Part shown: piece by piece, positions 45,072 through 53,136 of the stretch | Layout: the number at the start of each line of letters is the position of its first letter | Numbering within the stretch: position 1 is the first letter of the stretch | Source of the DNA: Oscillospiraceae bacterium | Lineage (GTDB): Bacteria > Bacillota > Clostridia > Oscillospirales > Oscillospiraceae | DNA length: 64,000 bases | Assembly: GCA_012513005.1 (NCBI GenBank) | Contig: JAAZCZ010000061.1 | Coordinates: 1 to 64,000 of the forward strand | Reading direction: 5' to 3' | Program-made: the position numbers and the translations under genes | The notes under the pieces: model-generated | Database searches by the model: none | The model's input: only the letters and a program-made list of their open reading frames with translations | What the model was told of the DNA's origin: nothing

Positions 45072-45419
45072 TGGTGGAGCCGGCGGGAATTGAACCCGCG
45101 TCCGAAAGCACATCCACCGAAACCTCTCCGGGCGCAGAGAGTCATCTACATTCCCTTACATATGAGCTGACGCTCAATCTCATATACTTGGTAGCTTCAT
45201 TATGCATGGTGTACTCAAAGCTTTGCACACTCACGTTCGCCACTAATCGACGCCCTCTTCCAACTCGTGGCCCTTTTGGAGAGAACGCTCACTGCTTAAG
45301 CAGCGAGAAGAGCAGTTTCGTTACTGTTCTTTAATTTATAAATTGCCGGTTTTAAGGATGGCCGACGCATCCGCCCGCTATCTCGGATTTTGTACCCCCG
45401 TCGAAACCGTTGCGGCCCC
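45072..45419 (-). ncRNA. ssrA: Transfer-messenger RNA (tmRNA)
   Basis: Rescues stalled ribosomes. The 5' end GGGGCCGC (45419) pairs with CGGCTCC before the encoded CCA at 45074-45072. The T-arm GGGTTCAATTCCCGCC and the 5' GTTTCGACGGGGG D-like arm are typical. The tag frame ends at TAA (45298-45296). Reading back gives AIYKLKNSNETALLAA if GCA at 45346-45344 is the resume codon; the exact resume site is uncertain. The tag ends ALLAA rather than the commoner ALAA. Length 348 nt. No clear promoter lies before it. smpB is two genes upstream on the same strand. Confidence 0.95.
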
Positions 45420-45432
45420 ATGAGAGTATTCC

Positions 45433-45464
45433 CGCACCTGCAAAGCATCTGCTATGCAGGTGCG
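45433..45464 (-). other. Hairpin between ppiB and ssrA
   Basis: Ten-base arms (cgcacctgca / tgcaggtgcg), 12-nt loop. No T-run follows on the minus strand, so it may be a processing or pausing structure rather than a terminator. Confidence 0.5.
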
Positions 45465-45476
45465 ATATTTAATTAA

Positions 45477-45995
45477 TTAAAGCTTGTTGGGTTCAGGATA
45501 TTCTTCACCAAAGGTTTCTACTGTAGCTGATTTTATTATCTGAGCTGTTCTCGGCTTATCATTAAAACCAACAGGGGTGCACGCAATCGAATCTACTATA
45601 TCCATGCCCTCAACTATTTTACCGAAGGTTGCATACTCACCATCTAAATGGGGTGATTTTTCGTGCACAATGAAAAACTGGCTTCCTGCTGAATCAGGCA
45701 TTGCAGATCTTGCCATGGATAAAACACCTTTATCGTGCTTTAAATCATTTTTAAAGCCGTTATTCTTAAATTCGCCTTTAATTCTGTAACCCGGACCTCC
45801 CATACCTGTTCCTTGGGGGCATCCTCCCTGTATCATAAAGTCTTTGATGACTCTGTGAAAGCAGAGGTTGTTGTAGTATCCGGATTTAACCAGACTAATA
45901 AAATTATTGACTGTGTTAGGCGCAATCTCGGGATAAAGTTCTGCTTTAAAAACTGAGCCGTTTTCCATTGTGAATGTTACTATTGGATTTTGCAT
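45477..45995 (-). CDS. ppiB: Peptidyl-prolyl cis-trans isomerase, cyclophilin type
   Basis: Cytoplasmic cyclophilin (no signal peptide) that speeds proline isomerisation. YNNLCFHRVIKDFMIQGGCPQGTGMGGPGY holds the catalytic Arg region, given here in two parts: FHRVIKDFMIQGG and GTGMGGPGY. LSMARSAMPDSAGSQFFI and LDGEYATFGKIVEG complete the fold. 172 residues. The ATG shares one base with the smpB stop, so the two are coupled. Confidence 0.95.
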   Translation of the reverse strand: MQNPIVTFTMENGSVFKAELYPEIAPNTVNNFISLVKSGYYNNLCFHRVIKDFMIQGGCPQGTGMGGPGYRIKGEFKNNGFKNDLKHDKGVLSMARSAMPDSAGSQFFIVHEKSPHLDGEYATFGKIVEGMDIVDSIACTPVGFNDKPRTAQIIKSATVETFGEEYPEPNKL

Positions 45996-46465
45996 TATAT
46001 ATTTCTCTCCTTTAATGAATGTTCAATATCGCGCTGTGCCTGTCTTTTCGCTTCTACTTCTCTCTTGTCATGTAGCTTTTTACCCTTGCAAACGCCAATC
46101 TCAAGCTTTACTCTTCCGTTTTTCAGATATATTGACAATGGTATAAGCGCATTCCCGTCTTGCATAACAAGCACATTAAGTTTATTTATCTCTTTTCGGT
46201 GCATTAACAAACGCTTCGGTCTCATAGGGTCCTTATTAAAAATATTGCCCTTTTCATATGGACTAATATGGACTCCCCTGGCAAAAAGCTCTCCGTTTTT
46301 TACTAAACAAAATGAATCTTTCAGATTTACTGCACCTTGCCTAACTGATTTTACCTCGGTGCCGAAAAGCTCTATACCTGCCTCATGCCTTTCAAGAACA
46401 AAGTAATCGTGAAAGGCTTTTCTGTTAGATGCAATTTGCTTAACTCCCAAAGAGCGTGGTGACAA
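45995..46465 (-). CDS. smpB: SsrA-binding protein SmpB
   Basis: Binds tmRNA and delivers it to stalled ribosomes. NRKAFHDYFVLERHEAGIELFG, TEVKSVRQGAVNLKDSF, HISPYEKGN, DPMRPKRLLMHRKEI, and the basic C-terminal tail GKKLHDKREVEAKRQAQRD are typical. Start is TTG, 8 nt after GGAGGG. 156 residues, normal. A TATAAT lies upstream on the minus strand (46499-46494), but no good -35 is seen. Confidence 0.96.
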   Translation of the reverse strand: MSPRSLGVKQIASNRKAFHDYFVLERHEAGIELFGTEVKSVRQGAVNLKDSFCLVKNGELFARGVHISPYEKGNIFNKDPMRPKRLLMHRKEINKLNVLVMQDGNALIPLSIYLKNGRVKLEIGVCKGKKLHDKREVEAKRQAQRDIEHSLKERNI

Positions 46466-46614
46466 AAATATCCCTCCATATTTTTATAGTACTATTATAG
46501 CACTTTTTGTGTTATAAATATAGATACTTCGTTAATTTTAGGTATATACAGGTGCGGAAAATTAGAATAACATATATTTAAAAGCAAGTAAACTATGAAT
46601 TTAGGGTGTATTAA

Positions 46615-47154
46615 ATGAAACTTTTTGAAAAGTGTATCAGCAGCAAAACCGTTTATGAGGGAATAATTGTTAATGTTAGGCGTGATATTGCCGAATTAGA
46701 AAACGGAAAAGAAGTAAAAAGAGAAGTTGTTGAGCATCCCGGCGGTGTTGCCGTTATCCCGATTGATGAAAATAATATGGTATACTGTGTGCGTCAGTTT
46801 AGATATCCCATGTCAGAAATCACACTTGAAATTCCGGCAGGCAAGCTTGATGCAAATGAATTGCCATTTGATTGTGCTGTAAGAGAGCTTTCTGAGGAGA
46901 CAGGTCTGACAGCCGGAAAGATGATTAATCTCGGTGCCTGCTATACTTCTCCAGGATATTCAACTGAGGTATTGCATATTTTTCTTGCATTAGAGCTAAA
47001 AAAGGGTGAGAGTCATCCCGACGAAGATGAGTTTTTGAGTGTTGAAAAGCAGCAACTTGGTAACCTTGTTGACGATATTATGTGCGGAAAAATAAGCGAT
47101 GCTAAAACAGTTATTGCAGTATTAAAAGCAAACGAATATTTAACGGAACGCTAA
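46615..47154 (+). CDS. Nudix hydrolase, ADP-ribose pyrophosphatase-like
   Basis: Complete Nudix box GKLDANELPFDCAVRELSEE-TGL (about 79-101), preceded by VYCVRQFRYPMSEITLEIPAG, the substrate-recognition segment of ADP-ribose pyrophosphatases (NudF/YqkG group). 179 residues is the usual length. Probably hydrolyses ADP-ribose or a related nucleotide sugar to AMP. Monocistronic; a weak GGGTG lies before the ATG. Confidence 0.9.
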   Translation: MKLFEKCISSKTVYEGIIVNVRRDIAELENGKEVKREVVEHPGGVAVIPIDENNMVYCVRQFRYPMSEITLEIPAGKLDANELPFDCAVRELSEETGLTAGKMINLGACYTSPGYSTEVLHIFLALELKKGESHPDEDEFLSVEKQQLGNLVDDIMCGKISDAKTVIAVLKANEYLTER

Positions 47155-47170
47155 AAAAGCGTTCCGTTTT
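47142..47170. terminator. Terminator overlapping the Nudix gene stop
   Basis: Eleven-base arms (aacggaacgct / agcgttccgtt) with a 5-nt loop, followed by TTACTTTTT. The left arm contains the last codons of the Nudix gene. It separates it from ligA on the other strand. Confidence 0.8.
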
Positions 47171-47193
47171 ACTTTTTGTAGAAAAATAATCGT

Positions 47194-49185
47194 TTAAAAA
47201 TTTTCGCTACTAATAAGCTTCTCAAACTCAGTTTCACTTAGAACTTTAACATTTAATGCTTCTGCTTTTTTTAGTTTTGAGCCCGGGCTATCCCCTACAA
47301 GCACATAAGATGTGTTTTTTGAAACGCTTGAGCTGACCTTGCCTCCCAAGCTTACGATGATATTTGTTGCATCATCACGAGAATAGCTTGATAAAGTTCC
47401 GGTGAGCACGAATGTCAGCCCACTAAATTTATCGCCTTTTATTGCAGGCTTATCGGCATTAAAAGAAACTCCTGCTTCACGTAGTCTTGCAATTTGATGC
47501 ACTGACTGCGGATTTGAAAACCACTTCTTAATAAATCCGGCGGTAATACTCCCCACTTCCGGAACGCCTGTAAGCTCATCTGCCGTAGCATTATTCAGAT
47601 TGTCCAATGTTCCAAACTCAAAAGCTAAAACCTGAGACATTTTCTGACCTACCTGTCTGATTCCAAAGGCAGTAATCAGTCTTGCAAGCCCTGCCGACTT
47701 GCTCTTAGAAATTGCAGATATAAGATTCTGAGCGGATTTTTTCCCCATACCATCGAGTGTCGCTATTTTTTCAGCATCTAAATAGTATATATCTGCCGGT
47801 GAAGAAATAAGTCCGTTTGAAATCAAAATCCTTGCCACTCCGATTCCAAGACCCTCTATATCCATCGCATCTTTAGAAGCAAAGTGAACTATGTTTCTAA
47901 GTACCTGAGCCGGACATTCAAGACCGGGGCAGCGTATGGCAACACCTTCAAAGTCCTCTTCCAATAAAGAGCCGCATTCGGGACAATGCTCGGGCATTTT
48001 AAACGGCAGGGTTCCTTCCGGCCTTTTTGACAATACAACCTCAACAATTTCCGGAATTATTTCACCAGCTTTTCTGACTTTCACTGTATCTCCGATTCGA
48101 ATATCCAGCTTTTCAACTATATCTTTGTTGTGCAAGGTAGCATTTGTAACTGTTGTACCTGATAATCTGACAGGGCTGAGAACTGCCTTTGGTGTTACGG
48201 CGCCTGTTCTGCCGACCTGAACAGTTATATCAAGAACAGTACTCTCCTTTACCTCAGGAGGATACTTATACGCAACTGCCCATCTTGGTGCTTTTGATGT
48301 ACTTCCGAGATATTCTCTTTGACTGAGCTTGTCGACTTTAACAACAGCTCCGTCAATCTCAAATGGGAATTTCTCTCTGTCATCACTAATTTCATCGATT
48401 CTCAGAGAACATTCCGATACCTCTTTATATCTGTCACAAGGTACTGTCTCAAATCCCAAATCGGAAAGAAACTTAACTGATTCAAAATGGCTTGCAAATG
48501 TAGCTACATCCGCCTTTTGTATATTAAACGCAATAAAATCAAGGCTTCTTGATTTTGCGATCTCGGGATTTAGCTGTCTCATTGAGCCTGCTGCTGCGTT
48601 GCGCGGATTTGCAAATAACGGCTCCTGTGCTATTTGACGCTCTTCGTTAAGACTTAAAAACACAGCCTTAGACATGTATACCTCTCCGCGAATAACAAGC
48701 TCATTAGGGGCATTTTTTAATTTTTTAGGAACATTTTTAATTGTCCTGACATTTTCGGTAACGTCTTCACCGGTTTGCCCGTCTCCTCTTGTGGCAGCCT
48801 GAATAAATACACCGTTTATATACTTAAGTGACATAGATAACCCGTCAACCTTAGGCTCTACGCAAAACAGGCAGTCATCGTTAAGTGCTTTTTTCATTTT
48901 TATTAGCGAAGAGCTTAGCTCCTCCTTTGAAAAAACATCGACAAGGCTCTCTAAAGGGACTTCATGACTCACCTTTTCAAAAGAATTCTTAACACTTCCC
49001 CCGACTTTCTGTGTCGGTGAGTCAGGTGAATAGAGTTCCGGGTGAGCATTTTCAAGCTCCTCTAGCCTCCTTAGCATCGCATCATACTCATAGTCAGATA
49101 TTATAGGCGCATCATTATCGTAATATAATTTATTGTGCTTTTTTATTTCTTCTCTAAGTTTTAATATTTCTTCTTTATACTGCAA
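47194..49185 (-). CDS. ligA: NAD-dependent DNA ligase LigA
   Basis: Joins Okazaki fragments and repair nicks. N-terminal Ia domain with HNKLYYDNDAPIISDYEYD, the adenylated Lys in CVEPKVDGLSM (about 110-120), oligonucleotide-binding domain, zinc finger CPECGSLLEEDF...CPGLECPAQ, helix-hairpin-helix repeats (ATLDGMGKKSAQNL) and C-terminal BRCT domain (FVLTGTLSSYSRDDA). Start taken as TTG at 49185, 8 nt after AAGGTGG; two GTG codons upstream lie in that site. About 663 residues, normal. Last gene of the murD run. Confidence 0.96.
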   Translation of the reverse strand: MQYKEEILKLREEIKKHNKLYYDNDAPIISDYEYDAMLRRLEELENAHPELYSPDSPTQKVGGSVKNSFEKVSHEVPLESLVDVFSKEELSSSLIKMKKALNDDCLFCVEPKVDGLSMSLKYINGVFIQAATRGDGQTGEDVTENVRTIKNVPKKLKNAPNELVIRGEVYMSKAVFLSLNEERQIAQEPLFANPRNAAAGSMRQLNPEIAKSRSLDFIAFNIQKADVATFASHFESVKFLSDLGFETVPCDRYKEVSECSLRIDEISDDREKFPFEIDGAVVKVDKLSQREYLGSTSKAPRWAVAYKYPPEVKESTVLDITVQVGRTGAVTPKAVLSPVRLSGTTVTNATLHNKDIVEKLDIRIGDTVKVRKAGEIIPEIVEVVLSKRPEGTLPFKMPEHCPECGSLLEEDFEGVAIRCPGLECPAQVLRNIVHFASKDAMDIEGLGIGVARILISNGLISSPADIYYLDAEKIATLDGMGKKSAQNLISAISKSKSAGLARLITAFGIRQVGQKMSQVLAFEFGTLDNLNNATADELTGVPEVGSITAGFIKKWFSNPQSVHQIARLREAGVSFNADKPAIKGDKFSGLTFVLTGTLSSYSRDDATNIIVSLGGKVSSSVSKNTSYVLVGDSPGSKLKKAEALNVKVLSETEFEKLISSENF

Positions 49186-49203
49186 TATTTTCACCACCTT
49201 AAT

Positions 49204-50454
49204 TTATGTTATTATCTGTGAAAATGCATTAATTATTCCGTATTTTCCGGACTCGTATGTAAGTCCACCCTGAACAAAAACATTGTAAGGCATTCGCAGA
49301 GGCGCATCAGCAGAAAGCTCAATTGACGAGCCTTGAATAAATGCTCCGGCAGCCATTATAACTTCACAATCATACCCCGGCATTTGCCACGGCTCAGGCG
49401 AAACGAAAGAATCTACAGCGCTGCCTGACTGTATACCGCGGCAAAAGCTCTTTAGAAGCTCCGGAGTGCCGAGCTTTATACACTGAATAATGTCCGATCT
49501 GGGCTCATCTGACGACGGATAGGTCTCAAAACCAAAGTGCTCCGCCATTTTAGCGCATAGCAGCGATGTTTTGACTGCCTGCGCCACAACATGGGGGGCT
49601 AAAAATAGTCCTTGAAATAGGCTTAAATTCGTGTTTAAGGTGGCTCCGCACTCCCCTCCCACACCGGGAACGGTTAATCTGTAGGCAGCCTTTTGCACAA
49701 GGCTCTCCTTTCCTGCCACATATCCGCCGCAAGGGGCTATGCCTCCGCCGGGATTTTTTATTAATGAGCCGGCTATTAAATCCGCACCTACTTTAGTAGG
49801 TTCATATGTTTCGGTAAACTCTCCGTAGCAGTTATCTACTATGATTACAGAATTAGGAGATACTTGTTTAATATCTTTACAAATTCTTTCTATATCTTTA
49901 ACTAAGAGTGTTTTTCTGGTGCTGTATCCGCGAGAGCGCTGTATTAATACAAGCTCCGGTAAAATTTCTTCAGCTGTTTTCCTAATTGCTTCAAAATCAG
50001 CGCTTCCGTTATTTAATACAGGTACTTCATGGTAATTAATTCCTAAATCCAAAAGGCTACCCAGATTATTGCCCGTTATTCCAATAACCGACTGTATTGT
50101 GTCATAAGGAGCACCCATTACACTAAGCAGCTTATCTCCGTGCTTCAACGCTCCATACAGTGCACATGCTATTGCGTGTGTTCCGTTTACAAAACCAGTT
50201 CGCACAAGGGCAGCTTCGCAGTCAAATATTTCTGCAAAAACTAAATCCAGCACTTCCCTGCCTCTGTCATTATAGCCATAACCGTTTGTGCCCGCAAAGC
50301 AGGTATCAGATACTCTGTGCTTCTGAAATGCTTTTATAACTTTCTTTGTGTTTATTTGAGATATATTATCTATTTCGGAAAATTTATCTTTTATCAGGTT
50401 TTCACATAACGATGCCGCTTCTATTACCGTTGTATTCTCTGTCAAATCATTCAT
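49204..50454 (-). CDS. Methionine gamma-lyase family / YnbB-like PLP protein
   Basis: PLP-dependent protein of the family once labelled aluminium resistance protein. Conserved parts are FAGTNGYGYNDRGREVLD, ALVRTGFVNGTHAIACALYGAL, VIIVDNCYGEFTET, SLIKNPGGGIAPCGGYVAGKESLV with the probable Schiff-base Lys, and GGECGATLNTNLSLFQGLFLAP. Biochemical activity has not been established for most members. Start ATG at 50454 overlaps murD by 8 nt; a GTG two codons earlier is also in frame. Sits between murD and ligA. Confidence 0.85.
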   Translation of the reverse strand: MNDLTENTTVIEAASLCENLIKDKFSEIDNISQINTKKVIKAFQKHRVSDTCFAGTNGYGYNDRGREVLDLVFAEIFDCEAALVRTGFVNGTHAIACALYGALKHGDKLLSVMGAPYDTIQSVIGITGNNLGSLLDLGINYHEVPVLNNGSADFEAIRKTAEEILPELVLIQRSRGYSTRKTLLVKDIERICKDIKQVSPNSVIIVDNCYGEFTETYEPTKVGADLIAGSLIKNPGGGIAPCGGYVAGKESLVQKAAYRLTVPGVGGECGATLNTNLSLFQGLFLAPHVVAQAVKTSLLCAKMAEHFGFETYPSSDEPRSDIIQCIKLGTPELLKSFCRGIQSGSAVDSFVSPEPWQMPGYDCEVIMAAGAFIQGSSIELSADAPLRMPYNVFVQGGLTYESGKYGIINAFSQIIT

Positions 50455-51838
50455 CCTCACTAAATCCTAATACAATATTTCTGAAAAGGTCTCCTCTCTC
50501 TGCAAAGTTTCTAAATCTGTCAAAAGAGGAGCAGGCAGGAGACAACAACACAGTATCTCCGAAAACAGCCATATTCTTAGCGGCCGTTACTGCATCTTTT
50601 AAATCTTCAGTAATTAGAATCGGGAGTTTGCCCGGGTCATAAAAAACTGATGATTTAACTGCTTCTGCAATTTTTTCTGCCGTGTCCCCTGTTAAGAAAA
50701 GTGCCTTAACATGGTCGCATATCACATCTGCCAGATAATCAATAGGTATATTTTTGTCATGCCCTCCGGCGATCAGCAAAACCTTTGTTCTCATTGCTCT
50801 TAGACCCGCAACTGTTCTTGTGGGGCTTGAAGCTATGGAATCGTTTATATATGACACGCCATTTATCTTTTTTACAAGTTCAAGTCTGTGGGCAACTCCT
50901 CCGTAACTGCGGGCAACTGCCCTGCACATTTGTGCTGAGACCATGCCTTCGACTGCGCAAAACGCAGCTAGGTAGTTTTCAATGTTATGTTCGCCCGGAA
51001 GCAGAATCTCCGACGCCGGAATAATAGGCTCCACCTCATAATCCCGCGAATAATAAATCATGTTATCTCGGCAAAAGCACCCGTTTTTCACAGCTTCCTT
51101 CATACTAAAAAGCAAAACACCAGACACTGCCTCTTCCTGAAACTTTGCTGTATAAGAATTATCCAGGTTAAGTATCAGTTTTGAATCCGGCTTTTGCATC
51201 TCGAATATTCTTTTTTTAGAAAGCAAATAATCCTCAAAGTCAATATGCTTATCTAAGTGATTTGGAGATACATTAGTTACAACTGCTATATCAGGTGAAA
51301 TGCTGATGCTGTGCAGCTGAAAAGACGAAAGCTCAACAACGGCAATATCATCAGGATTAAAACAAGGAATCTCAGGCAGTAGCGGCTTTCCTATATTTCC
51401 GCCAAGGTGAACTGTTTTGCCGGCTGCTTTTAAAAGCTCTGCAATTATTGAAGAAGTTGTTGTCTTTCCGTCTGAGCCCGTAACTGCAATAATCTTACAC
51501 TTGCACAAGGAAAAAAATGCTTCCATTTCGCTGGTTATTATTGCTCCTTGGTTCTTAGCTGCAATCAGCTTCTCATCAGTCGGCAAAATACCCGGGGTTC
51601 TGAATATTACATCAAAGCTCATATCATCAAGATATGAAGGACCAAGGCTTAGCTTTGCGCCCATATTTCTAAACTTTTCTACTATATCGCCAAGCATTTC
51701 CTCTGTTCTCATATCACAAATACAAACGCTGATATTATTATTGATAAGAAGTTCTATAAGCGGAGTATTGCTTATTCCAAGCCCGATTACAGCCACTTTT
51801 TTATCTTTTAATTCATCAAAATACTGCATAAATTCCAT
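50447..51838 (-). CDS. murD: UDP-N-acetylmuramoyl-L-alanine-D-glutamate ligase MurD
   Basis: Adds D-glutamate to UDP-MurNAc-L-Ala. The N-terminal Rossmann-like KVAVIGLGISNTPLIELL, GILPTDEKLIAAKNQG, ATP site IIAVTGSDGKTTTSSII (about 110-126), VTNVSPNHLDKH, YINDSIASSPTRTVAGL and IAGGHDKNIPIDYL are MurD signatures. 463 residues, normal. GAGGTG precedes the ATG. It belongs between mraY and ftsW in most relatives but is about 44 kb away here, with its own promoter. Confidence 0.95.
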   Translation of the reverse strand: MEFMQYFDELKDKKVAVIGLGISNTPLIELLINNNISVCICDMRTEEMLGDIVEKFRNMGAKLSLGPSYLDDMSFDVIFRTPGILPTDEKLIAAKNQGAIITSEMEAFFSLCKCKIIAVTGSDGKTTTSSIIAELLKAAGKTVHLGGNIGKPLLPEIPCFNPDDIAVVELSSFQLHSISISPDIAVVTNVSPNHLDKHIDFEDYLLSKKRIFEMQKPDSKLILNLDNSYTAKFQEEAVSGVLLFSMKEAVKNGCFCRDNMIYYSRDYEVEPIIPASEILLPGEHNIENYLAAFCAVEGMVSAQMCRAVARSYGGVAHRLELVKKINGVSYINDSIASSPTRTVAGLRAMRTKVLLIAGGHDKNIPIDYLADVICDHVKALFLTGDTAEKIAEAVKSSVFYDPGKLPILITEDLKDAVTAAKNMAVFGDTVLLSPACSSFDRFRNFAERGDLFRNIVLGFSEDE

Positions 51839-51863
51839 AAATTATCACCTCATAGTCTGTAAC

Positions 51864-51892
51864 AGTATAATATCAAATCTACTTGTTTTCAA
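51864..51892 (-). promoter_or_regulatory. Promoter of the murD operon
   Basis: On the minus strand TTGAAA (51892-51887) and TATACT (51869-51864) with a 17-bp spacer, 26 bp before the murD ATG. It stands back-to-back with the rnpB promoter. Confidence 0.7.
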
Positions 51893-51899
51893 CAAATAT

Positions 51900-51928
51900 T
51901 TGACTATACGAAGCAAAACGAATAAAAT
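51900..51928 (+). promoter_or_regulatory. Promoter of rnpB
   Basis: TTGACT (51900-51905) and TAAAAT (51923-51928) with a 17-bp spacer. Transcription would begin about 51935, exactly at the first paired base of RNase P RNA. Confidence 0.8.
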
Positions 51929-51934
51929 ATACTT

Positions 51935-52278
51935 GCGAGTGAATTGAGTGGTCGCGGGTATAAGGCGAAAGCCTGTGCGCGAGGAAAGTCCGGGCTCCAC
52001 AGGGCAAGGATAACGGGTAACACCCGCCAGGGGCGACCCTCGGACAAGTGCAACAGAGATATACCGCCACATTTTTTTGTGGTAAGGGTGGAAAGGCGAG
52101 GTAAGAGCTCACCCATCTTCCGGAGACGGAACGATGCTGTAAACTCTATCCGGAGCAACACCGCGGAGGGACTTATGATCTGCCCGATCGTCCCGAGGAG
52201 GTGGCTTGAGCCTGTCGGCAACGGCAGGCCTAGACTGATGACTGCTTTAAACAGAATCCGGCTTACAGATTCACTCGC
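51935..52278 (+). ncRNA. rnpB: RNase P RNA
   Basis: Catalytic RNA that trims tRNA 5' leaders. Ends pair as helix P1 (GCGAGTGAAT at 51935 with ATTCACTCGC ending 52278). Conserved GAGGAAAGTCCGGGCTCCAC and ACAGGGCA (P4 and neighbours), AGGGTGGAAAGGCGAGGTAA, GAGC, and ACAGAATCCGGCTTA near the 3' end are all present. The CAGGGCAAGGATAACGGGTAAC region looks like the ancestral type A, not Bacillus type B. About 344 nt. Confidence 0.97.
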
Positions 52279-52303
52279 ATTTTATTTAAATGTCTTTTCA
52301 TAC

Positions 52304-52336
52304 TAATAAGCTGCATCGAATAGATGCAGCTTATTA
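52304..52336. terminator. Bidirectional terminator of rnpB and yebC
   Basis: Perfect 14-base arms (taataagctgcatc / gatgcagcttatta) with a 5-nt loop, between rnpB (+) and yebC (-). Confidence 0.85.
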
Positions 52337-52354
52337 TGTTTATTATTAACATAT

Positions 52355-53092
52355 TTAGTTTTCTTCTTCCCAATTATGCCATACGTCCTGAACATCTTCG
52401 TCGTCATCAAACATGTCGAGCATCTTCTGTATGTTCTTTATTCCTTCTTCGTCATCAAGTTTAATGAAATTGTCCGGAACCATTTCCGCCTGCGCGGAAA
52501 GTAATGAGTAGCCCTTGCTATCAAGATATTCAGCAACGGCGCTGACATCATCCGGAGAAGTAACTATTTCAAACACATCGCCTTCACGGCTTACATCCTC
52601 GGCTCCCGCTTCAAGCGCATCTTCAAAAATCTGTTCATCGCCAATGTCGCCGTCCTCGTTGTTAACGACTATTATACCTTTTCTTTCAAAAGACCAAGAA
52701 ACACATCCTGTTGTGCCCATGTTGCCGCCGTGCTTATCGAAGGCATGTCTGACATTAGATGCTGTGCGGTTTCTGTTGTCGGTAAGAGTTTCAACAATAA
52801 TAGCAACTCCGCCCGGACCGTATCCCTCATACACTATTGTTTCAATGTTATCACCGCCGCCGGAGCCCATAGCCTTATCTATAGCCCTTTTTATGTTATC
52901 GTTGGGCATATTAGCAGCCTTGGCTTTTGTTATTACTGTTGCAAGCCTTGCGTTTGTATCCGGGCTGCCTCCGCCGCCCTCTTTAACTGCAACAGATATT
53001 TCCTTTGCAATCTTGGTAAATATTTGTGCTCTTTTGGCATCTTGAGCACCTTTTGTTTTTTGTATATTGTGCCATTTTGAGTGACCGGACAA
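52355..53092 (-). CDS. yebC: YebC/TACO1 family protein
   Basis: Conserved protein implicated as transcriptional regulator and, in recent work on the family, in translation of proline-rich stretches. SGHSKWHNIQKTKGAQDAKRAQIFTKIAKEI is split here as SGHSKWHNIQ and KRAQIFTKIAKEI; also KAANMPNDNIKRAIDKA, YEGYGPGGVAIIVE, NRTASNVRHAFDKHGGNMG and an acidic C-terminus. 245 residues, normal. Start is TTG after GGGGAG. Independent of the upstream rsgA run is possible but no promoter was found. Confidence 0.95.
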   Translation of the reverse strand: MSGHSKWHNIQKTKGAQDAKRAQIFTKIAKEISVAVKEGGGGSPDTNARLATVITKAKAANMPNDNIKRAIDKAMGSGGGDNIETIVYEGYGPGGVAIIVETLTDNRNRTASNVRHAFDKHGGNMGTTGCVSWSFERKGIIVVNNEDGDIGDEQIFEDALEAGAEDVSREGDVFEIVTSPDDVSAVAEYLDSKGYSLLSAQAEMVPDNFIKLDDEEGIKNIQKMLDMFDDDEDVQDVWHNWEEEN

Positions 53093-53136
53093 AATTCACA
53101 ACTCCCCTATTATTAATTAATCAGTATATTTTTTGA

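Noticed and set aside
45072..45130. T-arm-like GGTTCAATTCC as a tRNA gene
   Set aside because: It is the tRNA-like end of tmRNA; there is no anticodon arm at tRNA spacing.
45071..45334. Open frame on the plus strand starting MVEPAGIEPASES
   Set aside because: It lies antisense to the tmRNA 3' half. This peptide is a well-known false protein prediction over RNA genes.
51845..52306. Overlapping open frames on both strands around 52 kb
   Set aside because: They fall inside the RNase P RNA gene, whose P1 ends, P4 region and promoter are clear.
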